A stretch of DNA of 64,000 nucleotides, from assembly GCA_913061185.1 (NCBI GenBank), contig CAJXTI010000009.1:1-64000 (forward strand), in the 5' to 3' direction. The position numbers and the translations under genes are program-made. A model generated the notes under the pieces. That model was not told the origin of the DNA and did no database searches. It saw only the letters and a list, made by a program, of their open reading frames with translations. Positions 9,213-18,569 of the stretch are shown piece after piece (position 1 is the stretch's first letter; each line of letters opens with the position of its first letter). Origin of the DNA: an uncultured Oceanobacter sp. (GTDB lineage: Bacteria > Pseudomonadota > Gammaproteobacteria > Pseudomonadales > Oceanobacteraceae).

Positions 9213-10453
9213 GAGGGCAGACTCCTTTCTTCATCTCCTGACGCACGGTCGAGGGTCTCCAGCAGGCGGGTTTTGGTAATACTGCCGATAAATTCACCGC
9301 CCCTGACCACCGGAACGGGATAGTCAGACTGGGCAACCGTCGCAATCAACTCGCGCACAGGCGTTCCGGCATCAACCGTTGTGGCATCAACCGTTGTGGC
9401 ATCGACAGCGGTGGTCAGGTAATGCTCCACCGTGGCACTGGCTTTTTCTTTTTCCAGTTCACTGAGTGATGCCACACCGACGAACTGCTGTTCGTCATCG
9501 ACCACATAACCATATTCAATACCATTTTCCATCAACTGCTGCACCGCGCCTTCCACGCTGGCCGAGCTGTCGATGGTAGTCTGTGGCAGCACCTCTGCCA
9601 CATGATGGGCGACATAGACATTGGCAATATCCACGCCCTTGAAGAAGGACTTCACATACGCATTGGCCGGATTTTGCAAAATATCGCTCGGAGTACCGAT
9701 CTGAACCACTTCGCCGTTCTGCATAATGGCAATGCGGTCACCAATACGCATGGCTTCGTCGAGATCGTGGGAAATAAAGACAACGGTACGGCGGTGATTA
9801 GCTTGCAACTTCACCAGTTCATCCTGCATTTCCGTGCGGATCAGCGGATCCAACGCCGAAAAAGCCTCATCCATCAGCATAATGTCCGGGTTGTTGGCCA
9901 GCGCCCGTGCCAGACCCACTCGCTGCTGCATGCCGCCCGACAGTTCGTCTGGATAAGAACGGCCGTGCGCAGCCAGCCCCACCTGTTCCAGCGCAGCCTG
10001 TGCCTTACGGCGGCGTTCTTTTACGCCAGTACCCAACAGCTCCAGACCGAAGGCGGCGTTATCCAGCACACTCATATGAGGCATCAGGGCAAATGACTGA
10101 AATACCATGCTGATTTTTTTACGCCGCACGTCACGCAGCTGTTGCTGGTTAATCACAGCAATGTCCTCACCGTCGATCAAAACCTGTCCACGGGTCGGCT
10201 CTATCAATCGATTCAGTAGCCGTACCAACGTCGATTTACCGGAGCCAGACAAGCCCATAATGACGAAGATTTCACCTTTGCAGATGCTCAGGTTGACCTC
10301 TTTGACGCCAACTGTCTGTCCGGTGAGAGCGAAGATTTCGTCCTTGCCGATCCCCTGATCAACCAGCGCCAGTGCCTGTTCGGGATCAGCACCAAACACT
10401 TTGTAGAGGTTTTTTACTTCGAGTTTGATGGATGCTCTATCAGGGGGTGTCAT
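9209..10453 (-). CDS. proV: Glycine betaine/proline ABC transporter ATPase ProV
   Basis: ATPase subunit of ProU, 414 residues. Walker [10 protein letters not shown] (near 69), signature [15 protein letters not shown], Walker [14 protein letters not shown] and the H-loop FISHD are intact. The C-terminal third carries a tandem CBS pair that in relatives senses ionic strength. A perfect 15-bp tandem duplication inside the second CBS region encodes a repeated T-T-V-D-A block. First gene of proVWX; its promoter must lie in the 381-bp spacer shared with the divergent tus operon. Confidence 0.94.
   Translation of the reverse strand: MTPPDRASIKLEVKNLYKVFGADPEQALALVDQGIGKDEIFALTGQTVGVKEVNLSICKGEIFVIMGLSGSGKSTLVRLLNRLIEPTRGQVLIDGEDIAVINQQQLRDVRRKKISMVFQSFALMPHMSVLDNAAFGLELLGTGVKERRRKAQAALEQVGLAAHGRSYPDELSGGMQQRVGLARALANNPDIMLMDEAFSALDPLIRTEMQDELVKLQANHRRTVVFISHDLDEAMRIGDRIAIMQNGEVVQIGTPSDILQNPANAYVKSFFKGVDIANVYVAHHVAEVLPQTTIDSSASVEGAVQQLMENGIEYGYVVDDEQQFVGVASLSELEKEKASATVEHYLTTAVDATTVDATTVDAGTPVRELIATVAQSDYPVPVVRGGEFIGSITKTRLLETLDRASGDEERSLPS
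9368..9412 (-). repeat. 15-bp in-frame tandem duplication in proV
   Basis: GGCATCAACCGTTGT occurs twice without a mismatch (9368-9382, 9383-9397), followed by a diverged third copy to 9412. It adds five residues per unit in the CBS region of ProV. Confidence 0.9.
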
Positions 10454-10834
10454 GATTATTTATTTATAGCTGTAAGTATTTTCACCTTACAGAACTTTAG
10501 CCGTATTTTCAAAACATCGGGCCATTGACGAGACTAGAGGCAAAGATGCCTTAAAGCCGGAAAACAAGGCCAAACAGACGATTTCAAAGCCGCAAGAACG
10601 ATTTTTCAGTCACTCCTACAGCCGGAGTAAAAGACATCACCTCCGCGAGAATCAGCAGGATAACCGAATTATTACATTCAACTCTAAGGAGTACCCAAAT
10701 ACCTTCGCACAGCTCTTCGATAGCGTTGCACCTACTGGGAATCCAGACGCCCTCTATGCGCACGCCCCCTATTGCGTCGATGCCAGGAAAGCCGCACCAT
10801 TAGCGGCTACTCCAATATCCAGAACTTCAGTTTT
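10454..10834. other. Divergent spacer proV / tusD, no gene seen
   Basis: No supported ORF. The spacer must contain the proV promoter (minus strand) and the tus operon promoter (plus strand). I could not assign convincing -35/-10 pairs or an operator by eye. Confidence 0.6.
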
Positions 10835-11224
10835 ATGGCCAGTTTTTCCTTACTGCTCACCGAAAGCCCATTCCCCGGCACTAGCCACCAACAGGCGCAG
10901 GATTTTATTCGTGCCGCGCTGGCGCTGGGGCATCAGATTCAGCGGGTATTTTTCTATCAGGATGCGGTGCTCTGTGGCAACAATCGCATTCAGGCCCCCC
11001 AAGGACAGCAGGATGTGGGTGAGCAGTGGCGGCAACTTGCCAAGGTCGGGCAATTTCCCTTGCAACTGTGTATTGCCAACAGCATTCGCAGGGGTATTGT
11101 CGACGCACAGGAAAGCGAGCGTTACGGCTTGTCGGGTGCCACTATCAAGTCCGGCTTTGAACTGGCGGGTCTTGGCGAAATGGCTGACGCCACCACTAAC
11201 TCCGATCGCCTTGTGGAATTCTGA
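10835..11224 (+). CDS. tusD: Sulfurtransferase TusD (DsrE-like)
   Basis: Subunit of the TusBCD heterohexamer, which relays persulfide sulfur from TusA to TusE for 2-thiouridine formation at the tRNA wobble base. Its 129 residues are of DsrE fold. The relay Cys is in LQLCIANS (near 78, the E. coli position) and the C-terminus FELAGLGEMADATTNSDRLVEF is typical of TusD. The start MASFSLLL is preferred over an upstream in-frame ATG because it matches the family N-terminus. The stop overlaps the tusC start (TGATG). Confidence 0.93.
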   Translation: MASFSLLLTESPFPGTSHQQAQDFIRAALALGHQIQRVFFYQDAVLCGNNRIQAPQGQQDVGEQWRQLAKVGQFPLQLCIANSIRRGIVDAQESERYGLSGATIKSGFELAGLGEMADATTNSDRLVEF

Positions 11225-11580
11225 TGTCAACGGATCAGCACAACCTCATTATGATTACGGCAGCACCTGTCGCCGATGCCGAACCGATCGATATGGCGCT
11301 GGCGCTGGCGGCGTTCGATCAACCCACCACGATGCTCTTTCTGGGCCAAGGTATCTACTGGCTGATCAATGGACAGCAGGCGCGCAAGCCTGGCGGCAAG
11401 TCTCCGTCTCGCCTGGTGGCAGCACTGCCGATGTACGAATGCGAAGCGATCTATTATGCCGCCAGTGACCTGGAGCCTTTATGCCTGAATGCCGAGCAGC
11501 TCTCCAGACTGGCAACCGCTGCCACGGATGACGTCATCAGAACTCTGATCGCCTCCAGCCACCATTGTCTGAGTTTCTGA
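11224..11580 (+). CDS. tusC: Sulfurtransferase complex subunit TusC
   Basis: Second DsrE-like subunit of TusBCD, 118 residues. It shows the family features (DMALALAAFDQPTTMLFLGQG) and the middle MYECEAIYYAASDLEPL with a Cys. It overlaps tusD by one base and is separated from tusB by one base, so the three subunits are translated together. Confidence 0.88.
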   Translation: MSTDQHNLIMITAAPVADAEPIDMALALAAFDQPTTMLFLGQGIYWLINGQQARKPGGKSPSRLVAALPMYECEAIYYAASDLEPLCLNAEQLSRLATAATDDVIRTLIASSHHCLSF

Positions 11581-11581
11581 T

Positions 11582-11860
11582 ATGACCTTGCATACCCTGA
11601 ACCTGGCCAACCCTGATGTGCTGCAACGCCTGCTGCGTTTTGCCAACCCGCAAGACAGCTTGCTGCTGACCGGTGATGGCGTTTATCTGCTGCCTCAGCT
11701 CAATGCCAACCCAGCGGCCATTGTCACGTACTATCGCCGCCCGGATGCCGACCAGCGAGGTCTCGATACCCGCTATTCTCCAGCTATTCCTATAGATGAC
11801 GAAGCTTGGGTTAAACTGACCCTGACGCATCAGCGCCTTCTCACTTGGAAACAGTCATGA
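11582..11860 (+). CDS. tusB: Sulfurtransferase complex subunit TusB
   Basis: Third, small subunit of TusBCD (DsrH/TusB family), 92 residues. It starts MTLHTLNLANPD and has the typical DSLLLTGDGVYLL strand-loop. In the family TusB is structural rather than catalytic, and no conserved Cys is seen here. It sits between tusC and tusE in the standard order and overlaps the tusE start by four bases. Confidence 0.88.
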   Translation: MTLHTLNLANPDVLQRLLRFANPQDSLLLTGDGVYLLPQLNANPAAIVTYYRRPDADQRGLDTRYSPAIPIDDEAWVKLTLTHQRLLTWKQS

Positions 11861-12210
11861 CTGACACTGACAATCGCCTACTCAGCCCTCAATTACTCGA
11901 CGCTCGGCTGCTCGATAAGGACGGTTTTCTGGTGAATCTTGACGACTGGAATCCGGCCATGGCAGCACAGTTGGCCCAGACAGAAAACATCCAGCTTACC
12001 GATGCACACTGGGAAATCTTGCGACTGCTACGGCAATTTCATGCCGAGTTTGACCTGTCGCCCGCCATGCGCCCGCTGACCAAATACATCAAAACCCACC
12101 TCGGTGCCGAACAAGCCAGCAGCATTTATTTACTCAAGCTGTTTCCTGGAAGCCCCGCCAAAATCGCCGCCAAAATAGCAGGGCTGCCACGCCCGGAGAA
12201 TTGCCTGTGA
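11857..12210 (+). CDS. tusE: TusE/DsrC family sulfur carrier
   Basis: Takes sulfur from TusBCD and hands it to MnmA, encoded in this window at 30.1 kb. Its 117 residues start MTDTDNRLLS, chosen over an in-frame ATG four codons earlier because this ATG overlaps the tusB stop. The DsrC core (DGFLVNLDDWNPAMA, LRQFHAEFDLSPAMRPLTKYI) is clear. The functional Cys is penultimate (PENCL), as in TusE. The missing first component of the relay, TusA, is not in the window. Confidence 0.93.
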   Translation: MTDTDNRLLSPQLLDARLLDKDGFLVNLDDWNPAMAAQLAQTENIQLTDAHWEILRLLRQFHAEFDLSPAMRPLTKYIKTHLGAEQASSIYLLKLFPGSPAKIAAKIAGLPRPENCL

Positions 12211-13229
12211 CCCAGATAAACACACCCGTCAGCTATAAAAACAAGCACCCTTTGGCGGATTTTGTCCGCATTTTTGCTCGTGGTAAAAATGCCAGCCGCA
12301 GCATGACCTTTGATGAAGCCAAATTCACTATGGGCGAATTGGTTGCCGGTCGTTTTGAACCGGAACAGCTGGGTGCAATCCTGATGCTGCTGCGAGTAAA
12401 GGAAGAGACGGCGGAAGAACTGGCCGGATTTGCTGCTGCCATCAACGACCAATGGCCCGCTGCTGCTGAAGGCGCAATGGCGTATGACCTGGTCTGGCCA
12501 AGCTATGCTGGCAAGCGCCGTCAGCCTTTCTGGTGTTTGTTATCCGCACTGCTGCTGGAGCAAATGGGCTATCGCATTCTGTTCCATGGCAGTACCGCGC
12601 ATACCGAAGGCAGGGTGTACCTGCACGAAGTTTTTGAACAACTCAACCTCCCCACACTCAATACACTGGAACAGATCAATCACGGCCCCAGCCTGGCCTA
12701 CCTGCCTTGCGCAGAAATCAATCCGGTGTTTCAACGCTGGCTGTCACTGAAGGCTATCCTCGGTGTTCGTTCACCCATCAATACCTTGCTGAAAACCATT
12801 GCACCGAGCGGAGTTGCCAGCGTTCAGGGGATATTCCACCCGGGGTATGCCATCACTCACGCCGGTGCCGCCGCAATCAATGGCAACGACATGCTGGTCA
12901 TCAAAGGCGAAGGGGGTGAGTTTGAGGTCAATCCGGAGCGAGCCTGTCGTGCCCGTTATCATCTGAATGGTCAATCCGGGGAACTGGTCATTACCAACCA
13001 GCAAAGCCATTTTGCCGATAAACCGGAAGGCATAGAGAGCAGCCTGCTGACACGGTTGTGGCAAGGTCAGCTGACCAGCGATTACGCCTTACAGGCGGTC
13101 ATTCACACCGCTGCACTGGCGCTGGTGACCATTCGCAAGCAACCAGAGCAACTGGAGGCCCTGATTGCAGAGTGTCATGCCGCATGGCAAGCACGGGACA
13201 AAACCAGGCTGGACAACAACAGGGAGTGA
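12207..13229 (+). CDS. ybiB: YbiB-like glycosyl transferase-family protein (TrpD2 type)
   Basis: A homologue of anthranilate phosphoribosyltransferase that in studied relatives (YbiB/TrpD2) binds nucleic acid rather than making tryptophan precursors. About 340 residues, starting at GTG 12207, which overlaps the tusE stop. The N-terminal helical domain (MTFDEAKFTMGELVAGRFEPEQLGA style) and the alpha/beta domain (FHGSTAHTEGRVYL, GVRSPINTLLKTIAP, FHPGYAITHAGAA) are recognisable. True TrpD glycine-rich PRPP loops are altered. It follows the tus genes as in related gammaproteobacteria. Its cellular role is unclear. Confidence 0.82.
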   Translation: MTQINTPVSYKNKHPLADFVRIFARGKNASRSMTFDEAKFTMGELVAGRFEPEQLGAILMLLRVKEETAEELAGFAAAINDQWPAAAEGAMAYDLVWPSYAGKRRQPFWCLLSALLLEQMGYRILFHGSTAHTEGRVYLHEVFEQLNLPTLNTLEQINHGPSLAYLPCAEINPVFQRWLSLKAILGVRSPINTLLKTIAPSGVASVQGIFHPGYAITHAGAAAINGNDMLVIKGEGGEFEVNPERACRARYHLNGQSGELVITNQQSHFADKPEGIESSLLTRLWQGQLTSDYALQAVIHTAALALVTIRKQPEQLEALIAECHAAWQARDKTRLDNNRE

Positions 13230-13260
13230 TGACACCCGCCTGATCGGTTAAAGTGCCTCA

Positions 13261-14634
13261 TCAGCTGCGCCAGGCCAGCTTGCGATGCAGACTAACGACG
13301 CTGCCGATGATCGTCAATGTCGGTGCCTGCACCTCATTGGCAGCAATAAAGTCAGGCATATCGGCCAATGTGCCGATGTGCACTTTCTGATCGGGCAACG
13401 TACCCTTCTCAACCAAGGCGATTGGTGTTGTCGCATCCATGCCATGCTGAACCAGCTGCCGACAGATTTCCGCGATGCCGCCTAACCCCATATAGATAAC
13501 CAGCGTCTGGTGCGGGTGAATCAGCTCGGACCAGGGCAGATTACAGCTGCCATCGCGCAGATGCCCGGTCACGAAACGAACGCTCTGGGCATGATCCCGA
13601 TGCGTCAGTGGGATGCCGGCATAAGCAGCACAGCCGCTGGCAGCAGTGATACCAGGCACCACCTGAAAGGGAACGCCATACTGCGCCAGCAGTTCAATCT
13701 CTTCACCGCCACGACCAAAGATAAACGGGTCACCGCCTTTCAGCCGCAATACCCGCTTGCCTTTACGCGCCTCATCCGCCAGCCGCTGATTGATTTCTTC
13801 TTGTGGTACCGCATGATCACTTTTTGCCTTGCCAACATAAATGCGTTCAGCGTCACCCGCAATCAGCGCCATCACACCCGGCCCGACCAGGCGATCATAA
13901 AAGACTACATCCGCAGACTGAATCAGGCGCAAGGCACGAAACGTCAACAAATCCGGGTCACCTGGCCCAGCCCCGACCAGATACACCTCGCCCATGCTGG
14001 CTTCCTGACCGGCAAGTAACTGATTGGCCAGCAGTTGGGCACGCTCTGGCTGACGCGCCAGCACCAGCTCGGGCACGTTACTGCGCATGAATTTGCGCCA
14101 GAATGCCGTTCGCAACGGAGCAGCCAGGCGGTCTTTTACCTGACCACGCATGGCTTCAACCATTTCACCCAGCTGACGGTATTCCTGTGGCAAAAACGCC
14201 TCCAGACGCTGACGCAAATGGCGCGTCAATGCTGGCGAGGCACCACGACTGGAAATCGCGACCATCACGGGCGAGCGATCAATCACCGCCGGAAAGATAA
14301 AATCATTGTCGTCCTGATTATCAACCCGACAGACGAAACACCCTTGCTGGCGAGCAGCACTGGCGAGCACCGCATTCAGAATCTCATTATCCGTTGCCAG
14401 TACAACAAAAGCGCCGGGAGTAAAAACCTCCTGTTCACTGGCTTCACGAGCTTGCAACTGAATCGAACCCTGCTGTGCCAGACGGGCGATATCCACCCCC
14501 GCTGTTGGCGCTATCACGGTCACTGCCGCCCCCGCCTGAACCAGAGTGTGAACCTTGCGACTGGCAATCGCACCGCCACCAACCACATAAAATGGCCGAA
14601 TGTCTCCTTTCAGAACCAGCGGCAATGTCATCAT
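13261..14634 (-). CDS. cysG: Siroheme synthase CysG (multifunctional)
   Basis: Converts uroporphyrinogen III to siroheme for sulfite and nitrite reductases. 457 residues. The N-terminal dehydrogenase/ferrochelatase half has a Rossmann motif ([13 protein letters not shown]) and the [18 protein letters not shown] segment. The C-terminal S-adenosylmethionine methyltransferase half has [17 protein letters not shown] and [15 protein letters not shown]. It overlaps serS by four bases, so the two are cotranscribed. The arrangement with serS upstream is the Pseudomonas-type order. Confidence 0.95.
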   Translation of the reverse strand: MMTLPLVLKGDIRPFYVVGGGAIASRKVHTLVQAGAAVTVIAPTAGVDIARLAQQGSIQLQAREASEQEVFTPGAFVVLATDNEILNAVLASAARQQGCFVCRVDNQDDNDFIFPAVIDRSPVMVAISSRGASPALTRHLRQRLEAFLPQEYRQLGEMVEAMRGQVKDRLAAPLRTAFWRKFMRSNVPELVLARQPERAQLLANQLLAGQEASMGEVYLVGAGPGDPDLLTFRALRLIQSADVVFYDRLVGPGVMALIAGDAERIYVGKAKSDHAVPQEEINQRLADEARKGKRVLRLKGGDPFIFGRGGEEIELLAQYGVPFQVVPGITAASGCAAYAGIPLTHRDHAQSVRFVTGHLRDGSCNLPWSELIHPHQTLVIYMGLGGIAEICRQLVQHGMDATTPIALVEKGTLPDQKVHIGTLADMPDFIAANEVQAPTLTIIGSVVSLHRKLAWRS

Positions 14635-15914
14635 GGATTCAGTACCTCAAGGCCACCCATATACGGGCGCAAGACATCCGGCACGATCACACTGCCGTCA
14701 GCCTGTTGATAGTTTTCCAGCACTGCAACCAGCGTACGGCCAACGGCAAGGCCGGAACCGTTCAGGGTATGCAGCAGCTCGGGCTTGCCTGTTTCCGGGT
14801 TACGCCAGCGCGCCTGCATACGACGCGCCTGATAATCCATAAAGTTACTGCACGATGAGATCTCGCGATACTTGTCCTGTCCTGGCAACCAGACCTCGAG
14901 ATCATAGGTTTTGGCCGCCGAAAATCCCAGGTCGCCACCACACAGAATCACCTTGCGATACGGCAAGCCCAGCTTCTTCAGAATTGCTTCGGCATGGCCT
15001 GTGAGTTCTTCCAGCGCAGTTTCAGACTGGCCCGCCTGAACAAACTGCACCAGCTCAACCTTGTCGAACTGGTGCTGACGAATCATGCCGCGCGTATCGC
15101 GACCATAGCTGCCCGCTTCACTGCGAAAACAGGGCGTATGAGCCACTTTTTTGATCGGCAACTCAGCCTCAACCACGCTGTCACGCAGCAGATTGGTCAC
15201 TGGTACTTCGGCGGTCGGGATCAAATAAAAATCCTTGTCGCCTTGTGCTGCCGGGATACAAAACAGATCTTCCGCAAATTTGGGCAACTGGCCAGTGCCT
15301 TCCAGCGCCTCTCTATTCACCAGATAAGGGACATAGGTTTCTTCATAACCATGTTCTTCAATATGGGTATTGAGCATAAACTGGGCGAGTGCCCGATGCA
15401 GCCGGGCGATTTGGCCACTCAGAGCAACAAAACGGGAACCGGCAACCGCCGTACCAGCATCAAAGCTCATTCCCAGCGGCTCACCCAGATCCACATGATC
15501 ACGGGCGCTAAAATCCAGTTTGACCGGTTCACCCCAGGTCAGAACTTCGATGTTGTCGTCTTCATCCTTGCCAGCAGGAACGTCGTCATGCGGTACGTTC
15601 GGAATGGCCATCAGCCAGTCGTGCAGGGCCGCTTCGGCTTCTTTGGCTTCGCTTTCGGCAACGGAGATATCGGAGTCAATGCCGCCCATCACCTGGCTCT
15701 TGGCGGCGTCCGGCGACATTCCCTGCTTGATCAACACACCCACCTGCCTGGAGGCTTTTTTCTTTTCGGCCTGCAAGGATTGGGCGCGGGTCAATGCGGA
15801 CTTGCGACGCTCATCCATGGAGGAAAAACTGGCAGCGTCAAATTCAACGCCTTTTTTCCCCAGTGCTGCCGTTACGATTTCCAGGTTGTCGCGAATAAAC
15901 TTGATGTCGAGCAT
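14631..15914 (-). CDS. serS: Seryl-tRNA synthetase
   Basis: Charges tRNA-Ser; one substrate tRNA is encoded at 5.85 kb. 427 residues from start [10 protein letters not shown]; upstream in-frame codons lack family similarity. The N-terminal coiled-coil arm (about 25-100) is followed by the class II core with the [12 protein letters not shown] substrate loop, motif 2 ([15 protein letters not shown]) and motif 3 ([13 protein letters not shown]). It is translationally coupled to cysG through a 4-bp overlap. Confidence 0.96.
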   Translation of the reverse strand: MLDIKFIRDNLEIVTAALGKKGVEFDAASFSSMDERRKSALTRAQSLQAEKKKASRQVGVLIKQGMSPDAAKSQVMGGIDSDISVAESEAKEAEAALHDWLMAIPNVPHDDVPAGKDEDDNIEVLTWGEPVKLDFSARDHVDLGEPLGMSFDAGTAVAGSRFVALSGQIARLHRALAQFMLNTHIEEHGYEETYVPYLVNREALEGTGQLPKFAEDLFCIPAAQGDKDFYLIPTAEVPVTNLLRDSVVEAELPIKKVAHTPCFRSEAGSYGRDTRGMIRQHQFDKVELVQFVQAGQSETALEELTGHAEAILKKLGLPYRKVILCGGDLGFSAAKTYDLEVWLPGQDKYREISSCSNFMDYQARRMQARWRNPETGKPELLHTLNGSGLAVGRTLVAVLENYQQADGSVIVPDVLRPYMGGLEVLNP

Positions 15915-16012
15915 GTGAATAAAGTCCGGATATGTAAAACGTCTAAATTGAGTTCGGGGCACATCCTGCAAGACCCTGTCGAGAACAGGCGTTTGCAGAG
16001 TTGCCCTCCGTA

Positions 16013-16399
16013 TCAGCTATGGCTTTTAAGCAGACTGTTGGCCAGCACCATACCAGTACCGGTTGCCAGCAAACAGCCAATGACGGAAACGCCGATGTAG
16101 GCTGCAAATGCGCTATATCGCTGCTGCTGCAACAAGGCCACACTTTCCAGAGAAAACGTCGAGAACGTGGTAAAGGCCCCCAGAAAACCAACCATGGCCA
16201 ACTGCTTGTGGTGCTCACTGCCCCACTGCTGCTGAACCAGCAAAACAAAGGCCAAGCCAATCACGAAGGAGCCTATCAGGTTCACTGACAGCGTGCCATA
16301 CGGGAACGCCTTGCCCATCCAGCGGAATACGGTGCTGGCCACCCAGTAGCGGGAGATTGCTCCCAGGGCGCCGCCCAGTCCGATCCATAACAGGGCCAT
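16013..16399 (-). CDS. crcB: Fluoride exporter CrcB/Fluc
   Basis: Small inner-membrane fluoride channel with four membrane helices, about 128 residues. Family motifs are [11 protein letters not shown] near the N-terminus and [13 protein letters not shown], which contains the pore Phe residues. The second ATG (16399) is chosen because AGGAG lies seven bases upstream; the first ATG (16405) sits almost on top of it. It lies between rarA and serS on the same strand. No fluoride riboswitch is visible in the 22-bp gap to rarA. Confidence 0.93.
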   Translation of the reverse strand: MALLWIGLGGALGAISRYWVASTVFRWMGKAFPYGTLSVNLIGSFVIGLAFVLLVQQQWGSEHHKQLAMVGFLGAFTTFSTFSLESVALLQQQRYSAFAAYIGVSVIGCLLATGTGMVLANSLLKSHS

Positions 16400-16421
16400 G
16401 ATCATTCTCCTTCTATCTTGT

Positions 16422-17777
16422 CTATTCGGGCTGATCCGAATGATTGTGATGGTAACGCTGAATCGGCGACTGACGATTCAACTCTTTCAGGTGTTCCAGT
16501 TTCTGACCGATTTTACTCTCCAGTCCACGCTCTACCGGATGGTAAAAACAGGCGTCGCGTAATTCAGCCGGAAGGTAATTTTCTCCCGCCGCAAATGCAC
16601 CCGGTTCATCATGGGCGTAGCGGTATTCCGCACTATAATCGAGCTCCTTCATCAGCCGGGTTGGTGCATTACGCAAATGCAGCGGCACCTCAAATCCTGG
16701 CTGTGAGGCAATCAGGGCGCGCACCTCATTATAAGCTTTATAAACGGCATTACTTTTGGGCGCACAGGCCAGATAAATCACGGCCTGGGCTAATGCCAAT
16801 TCGCCCTCCGGGCTGCCCAGGCGCTCCTGAGTATCCCAGGCACTCATACACAACCCCAACGCACGTGGATCCGCATTACCAATATCTTCACTGGCCATCC
16901 GCACAATACGCCGGGCCAGATACAGCGGATCACAACCACCATCCAACATTCGTACCAGCCAGTACAAGGCCGCATCCGGATCAGAACCACGAACCGATTT
17001 GTGCATCGCCGAAATCTGGTCATAAAAAGCTTCGCCGCCCTTGTCAAAGCGACGCCCTGGCTGAGTCAGCAGGGTATCAATCACTGCGGGAGTCAGTGCC
17101 TGGCCAGCAGCCAACTGCAAAGCAAATTCATAGTTATTCAGCGCTCGACGAGCATCGCCATCGGCCACCAGGGCGATACGTTGCAGGGCATCGGCTTCAG
17201 CAACAGCGGATAACTCGCCCGCTGTCAGCAAACGTTGCTCGGCCTGCTGCAATACCAGCAACACCTCGTCCTGGCTCAGGCTGCGCAGCACGTATACCTG
17301 GGCGCGAGAGAGCAAGGCGTTGTTCAGTTCAAACGAGGGGTTCTCGGTGGTGGCGCCAATAAACAGCAGCGTTCCGTCTTCGACATGAGGCAGAAAGGCA
17401 TCTTGTTGGGACTTGTTAAAGCGGTGCACTTCGTCAATAAACAGCACCGTCATGATGCCTTGGGAACGATACATACGGGCCTGGTCGACCGCCGCCCGGA
17501 TGTCTTTGACACCCGACATCACCGCACTCAGAGAAATAAATCGGGCATCAACATAACTGGCAACCAGCCGCGCCAGCGTGGTTTTACCGACACCTGGAGG
17601 CCCCCAGAAAATCAGCGAATGCAGTTGCCCTGCATCCAGCGAACGGCGCAATGGCGCGCCGGGACCAACCACATGGGTCTGGCCGACATATTCCTGCAGT
17701 GATTGCGGCCGCATGCGAGATGCCAGCGGTTCATAACCACCTGGCTGGGCAAACAGATCAGCAGAGCCTGAAGCCAT
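16422..17777 (-). CDS. rarA: Replication-associated recombination protein RarA (MgsA)
   Basis: Clamp-loader-like AAA+ ATPase that acts at stalled replication forks. 451 residues with the N-terminal PxxLxxYVGQ box (RPQSLQEYVGQTHVVG), Walker A GPPGVGKTT (near 59), Walker B LFIDEVHRF and sensor GATTENPSFELN. The C-terminal tetramerisation domain (GGEAFYDQISAMHKSVRGSDPD, then ALYWLVRMLDGG) is complete. The start codon overlaps the lolA stop (TGATG). Typical lolA-rarA-crcB-serS arrangement. Confidence 0.95.
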   Translation of the reverse strand: MASGSADLFAQPGGYEPLASRMRPQSLQEYVGQTHVVGPGAPLRRSLDAGQLHSLIFWGPPGVGKTTLARLVASYVDARFISLSAVMSGVKDIRAAVDQARMYRSQGIMTVLFIDEVHRFNKSQQDAFLPHVEDGTLLFIGATTENPSFELNNALLSRAQVYVLRSLSQDEVLLVLQQAEQRLLTAGELSAVAEADALQRIALVADGDARRALNNYEFALQLAAGQALTPAVIDTLLTQPGRRFDKGGEAFYDQISAMHKSVRGSDPDAALYWLVRMLDGGCDPLYLARRIVRMASEDIGNADPRALGLCMSAWDTQERLGSPEGELALAQAVIYLACAPKSNAVYKAYNEVRALIASQPGFEVPLHLRNAPTRLMKELDYSAEYRYAHDEPGAFAAGENYLPAELRDACFYHPVERGLESKIGQKLEHLKELNRQSPIQRYHHNHSDQPE

Positions 17778-18436
17778 CAGAAACCGGCACGGGCATCAAT
17801 CACATCAACACCTTCTGGCACATCAAACACAAAGGCCATCCCATCCAGCGGCTGATTACGCGCAACGTTGCTGAGCTGAATATCCGTCACCTGACCGGTG
17901 GCGTCGGCAATGGTCATCGATACTAACTGATCAGCCTGATAGGCAAATTCGAGTGACTCGAACAATTGGCTTTTATCATGCGGAATCAAATGAAATACGC
18001 GCAAGCCATCCTGTTGGAACTGGCTAACCTCAAAGTTACTGGCAACATCTGCTTGCCGCCCACCCAGCAGCAAGGCAGGTGTATCCTGCACCCGCATCTC
18101 CAGATTACGGATGGTGACCTGCTCTAGATCCTGATCATAAACCCAGACCACCTTGCCGTCCGAGACCACCAGTTGCTCGTAAGGCGGACGGGTTTCCCAG
18201 CGTAATTTTCCAGGATTGGCAATCGCCAGACGCCCTTCGGTTTGTTGCAGCACTTGCCCTTGTTGATCCTGGACGGTCTGAACAAAATCAGCTTCCAGCG
18301 TCGTCGTTCCTCCCAGTCGCTGTACAAAAGACGTCAGGGCAGCGTCATCGGCAGCCGCCACCAGAGGATAAAAAACAGCCGCCAGCAGTGTCAAAAACAC
18401 CTTCGGCAACGGATGAAAAAAACGGTTCAGAGACAA
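17777..18436 (-). CDS. lolA: Outer-membrane lipoprotein carrier LolA
   Basis: Periplasmic chaperone that carries lipoproteins from LolCDE to LolB. About 220 residues with a signal peptide (PLPKVFLTLLAAVFYPLVAAA) and the mature half-barrel sequence LEADFVQTVQDQQGQVLQQTEG, RLAIANPGKLRWETRPPYEQ. I chose a TTG start at 18436 with GAGGA about eight bases upstream. The only in-frame ATG (18610) would add 58 residues reading through a dispersed repeat and into ftsK, which no LolA has. Last base overlaps rarA. Confidence 0.9.
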   Translation of the reverse strand: MSLNRFFHPLPKVFLTLLAAVFYPLVAAADDAALTSFVQRLGGTTTLEADFVQTVQDQQGQVLQQTEGRLAIANPGKLRWETRPPYEQLVVSDGKVVWVYDQDLEQVTIRNLEMRVQDTPALLLGGRQADVASNFEVSQFQQDGLRVFHLIPHDKSQLFESLEFAYQADQLVSMTIADATGQVTDIQLSNVARNQPLDGMAFVFDVPEGVDVIDARAGF

Positions 18437-18476
18437 AAAGACATCCTCAAATATTCCAGAATTTGTAACAACACCA

Positions 18477-18538
18477 GGGGGCGCTCTCAATGATTTGCCA
18501 CAGCCTGTCAGCAGGATCGGTTTAATATTTGAGAACGT
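18477..18538. repeat. Dispersed inverted-end element, copy A
   Basis: About 62 bp between ftsK and lolA, bounded by GGGGCGCTCTCAA and TTTGAGAACGTC. The interior (ATTTGcCAC, GCCTGTCAG, TCGGTTTAAT) matches the element at 33434-33502 over most of its length with small gaps. Ends are inverted repeats (CTCTCAA / TTGAGAA). It lies 41 bp upstream of the lolA start, so it may carry or disturb the promoter. Confidence 0.7.
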
Positions 18539-18569
18539 CACCGAAGTAACTTGTTGCTTTTGAGATTCA

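Noticed and set aside
14994-16100. 368-codon plus-strand ORF across serS
   Set aside because: Shadow of the seryl-tRNA synthetase frame; no family resemblance.
16400-16421. Fluoride riboswitch in front of crcB
   Set aside because: The gap to rarA is only 22 bp, too short for the aptamer.
16418-17362. 314-codon plus-strand ORF across rarA
   Set aside because: Pro/His/Arg-rich shadow frame opposite an intact, conserved gene.
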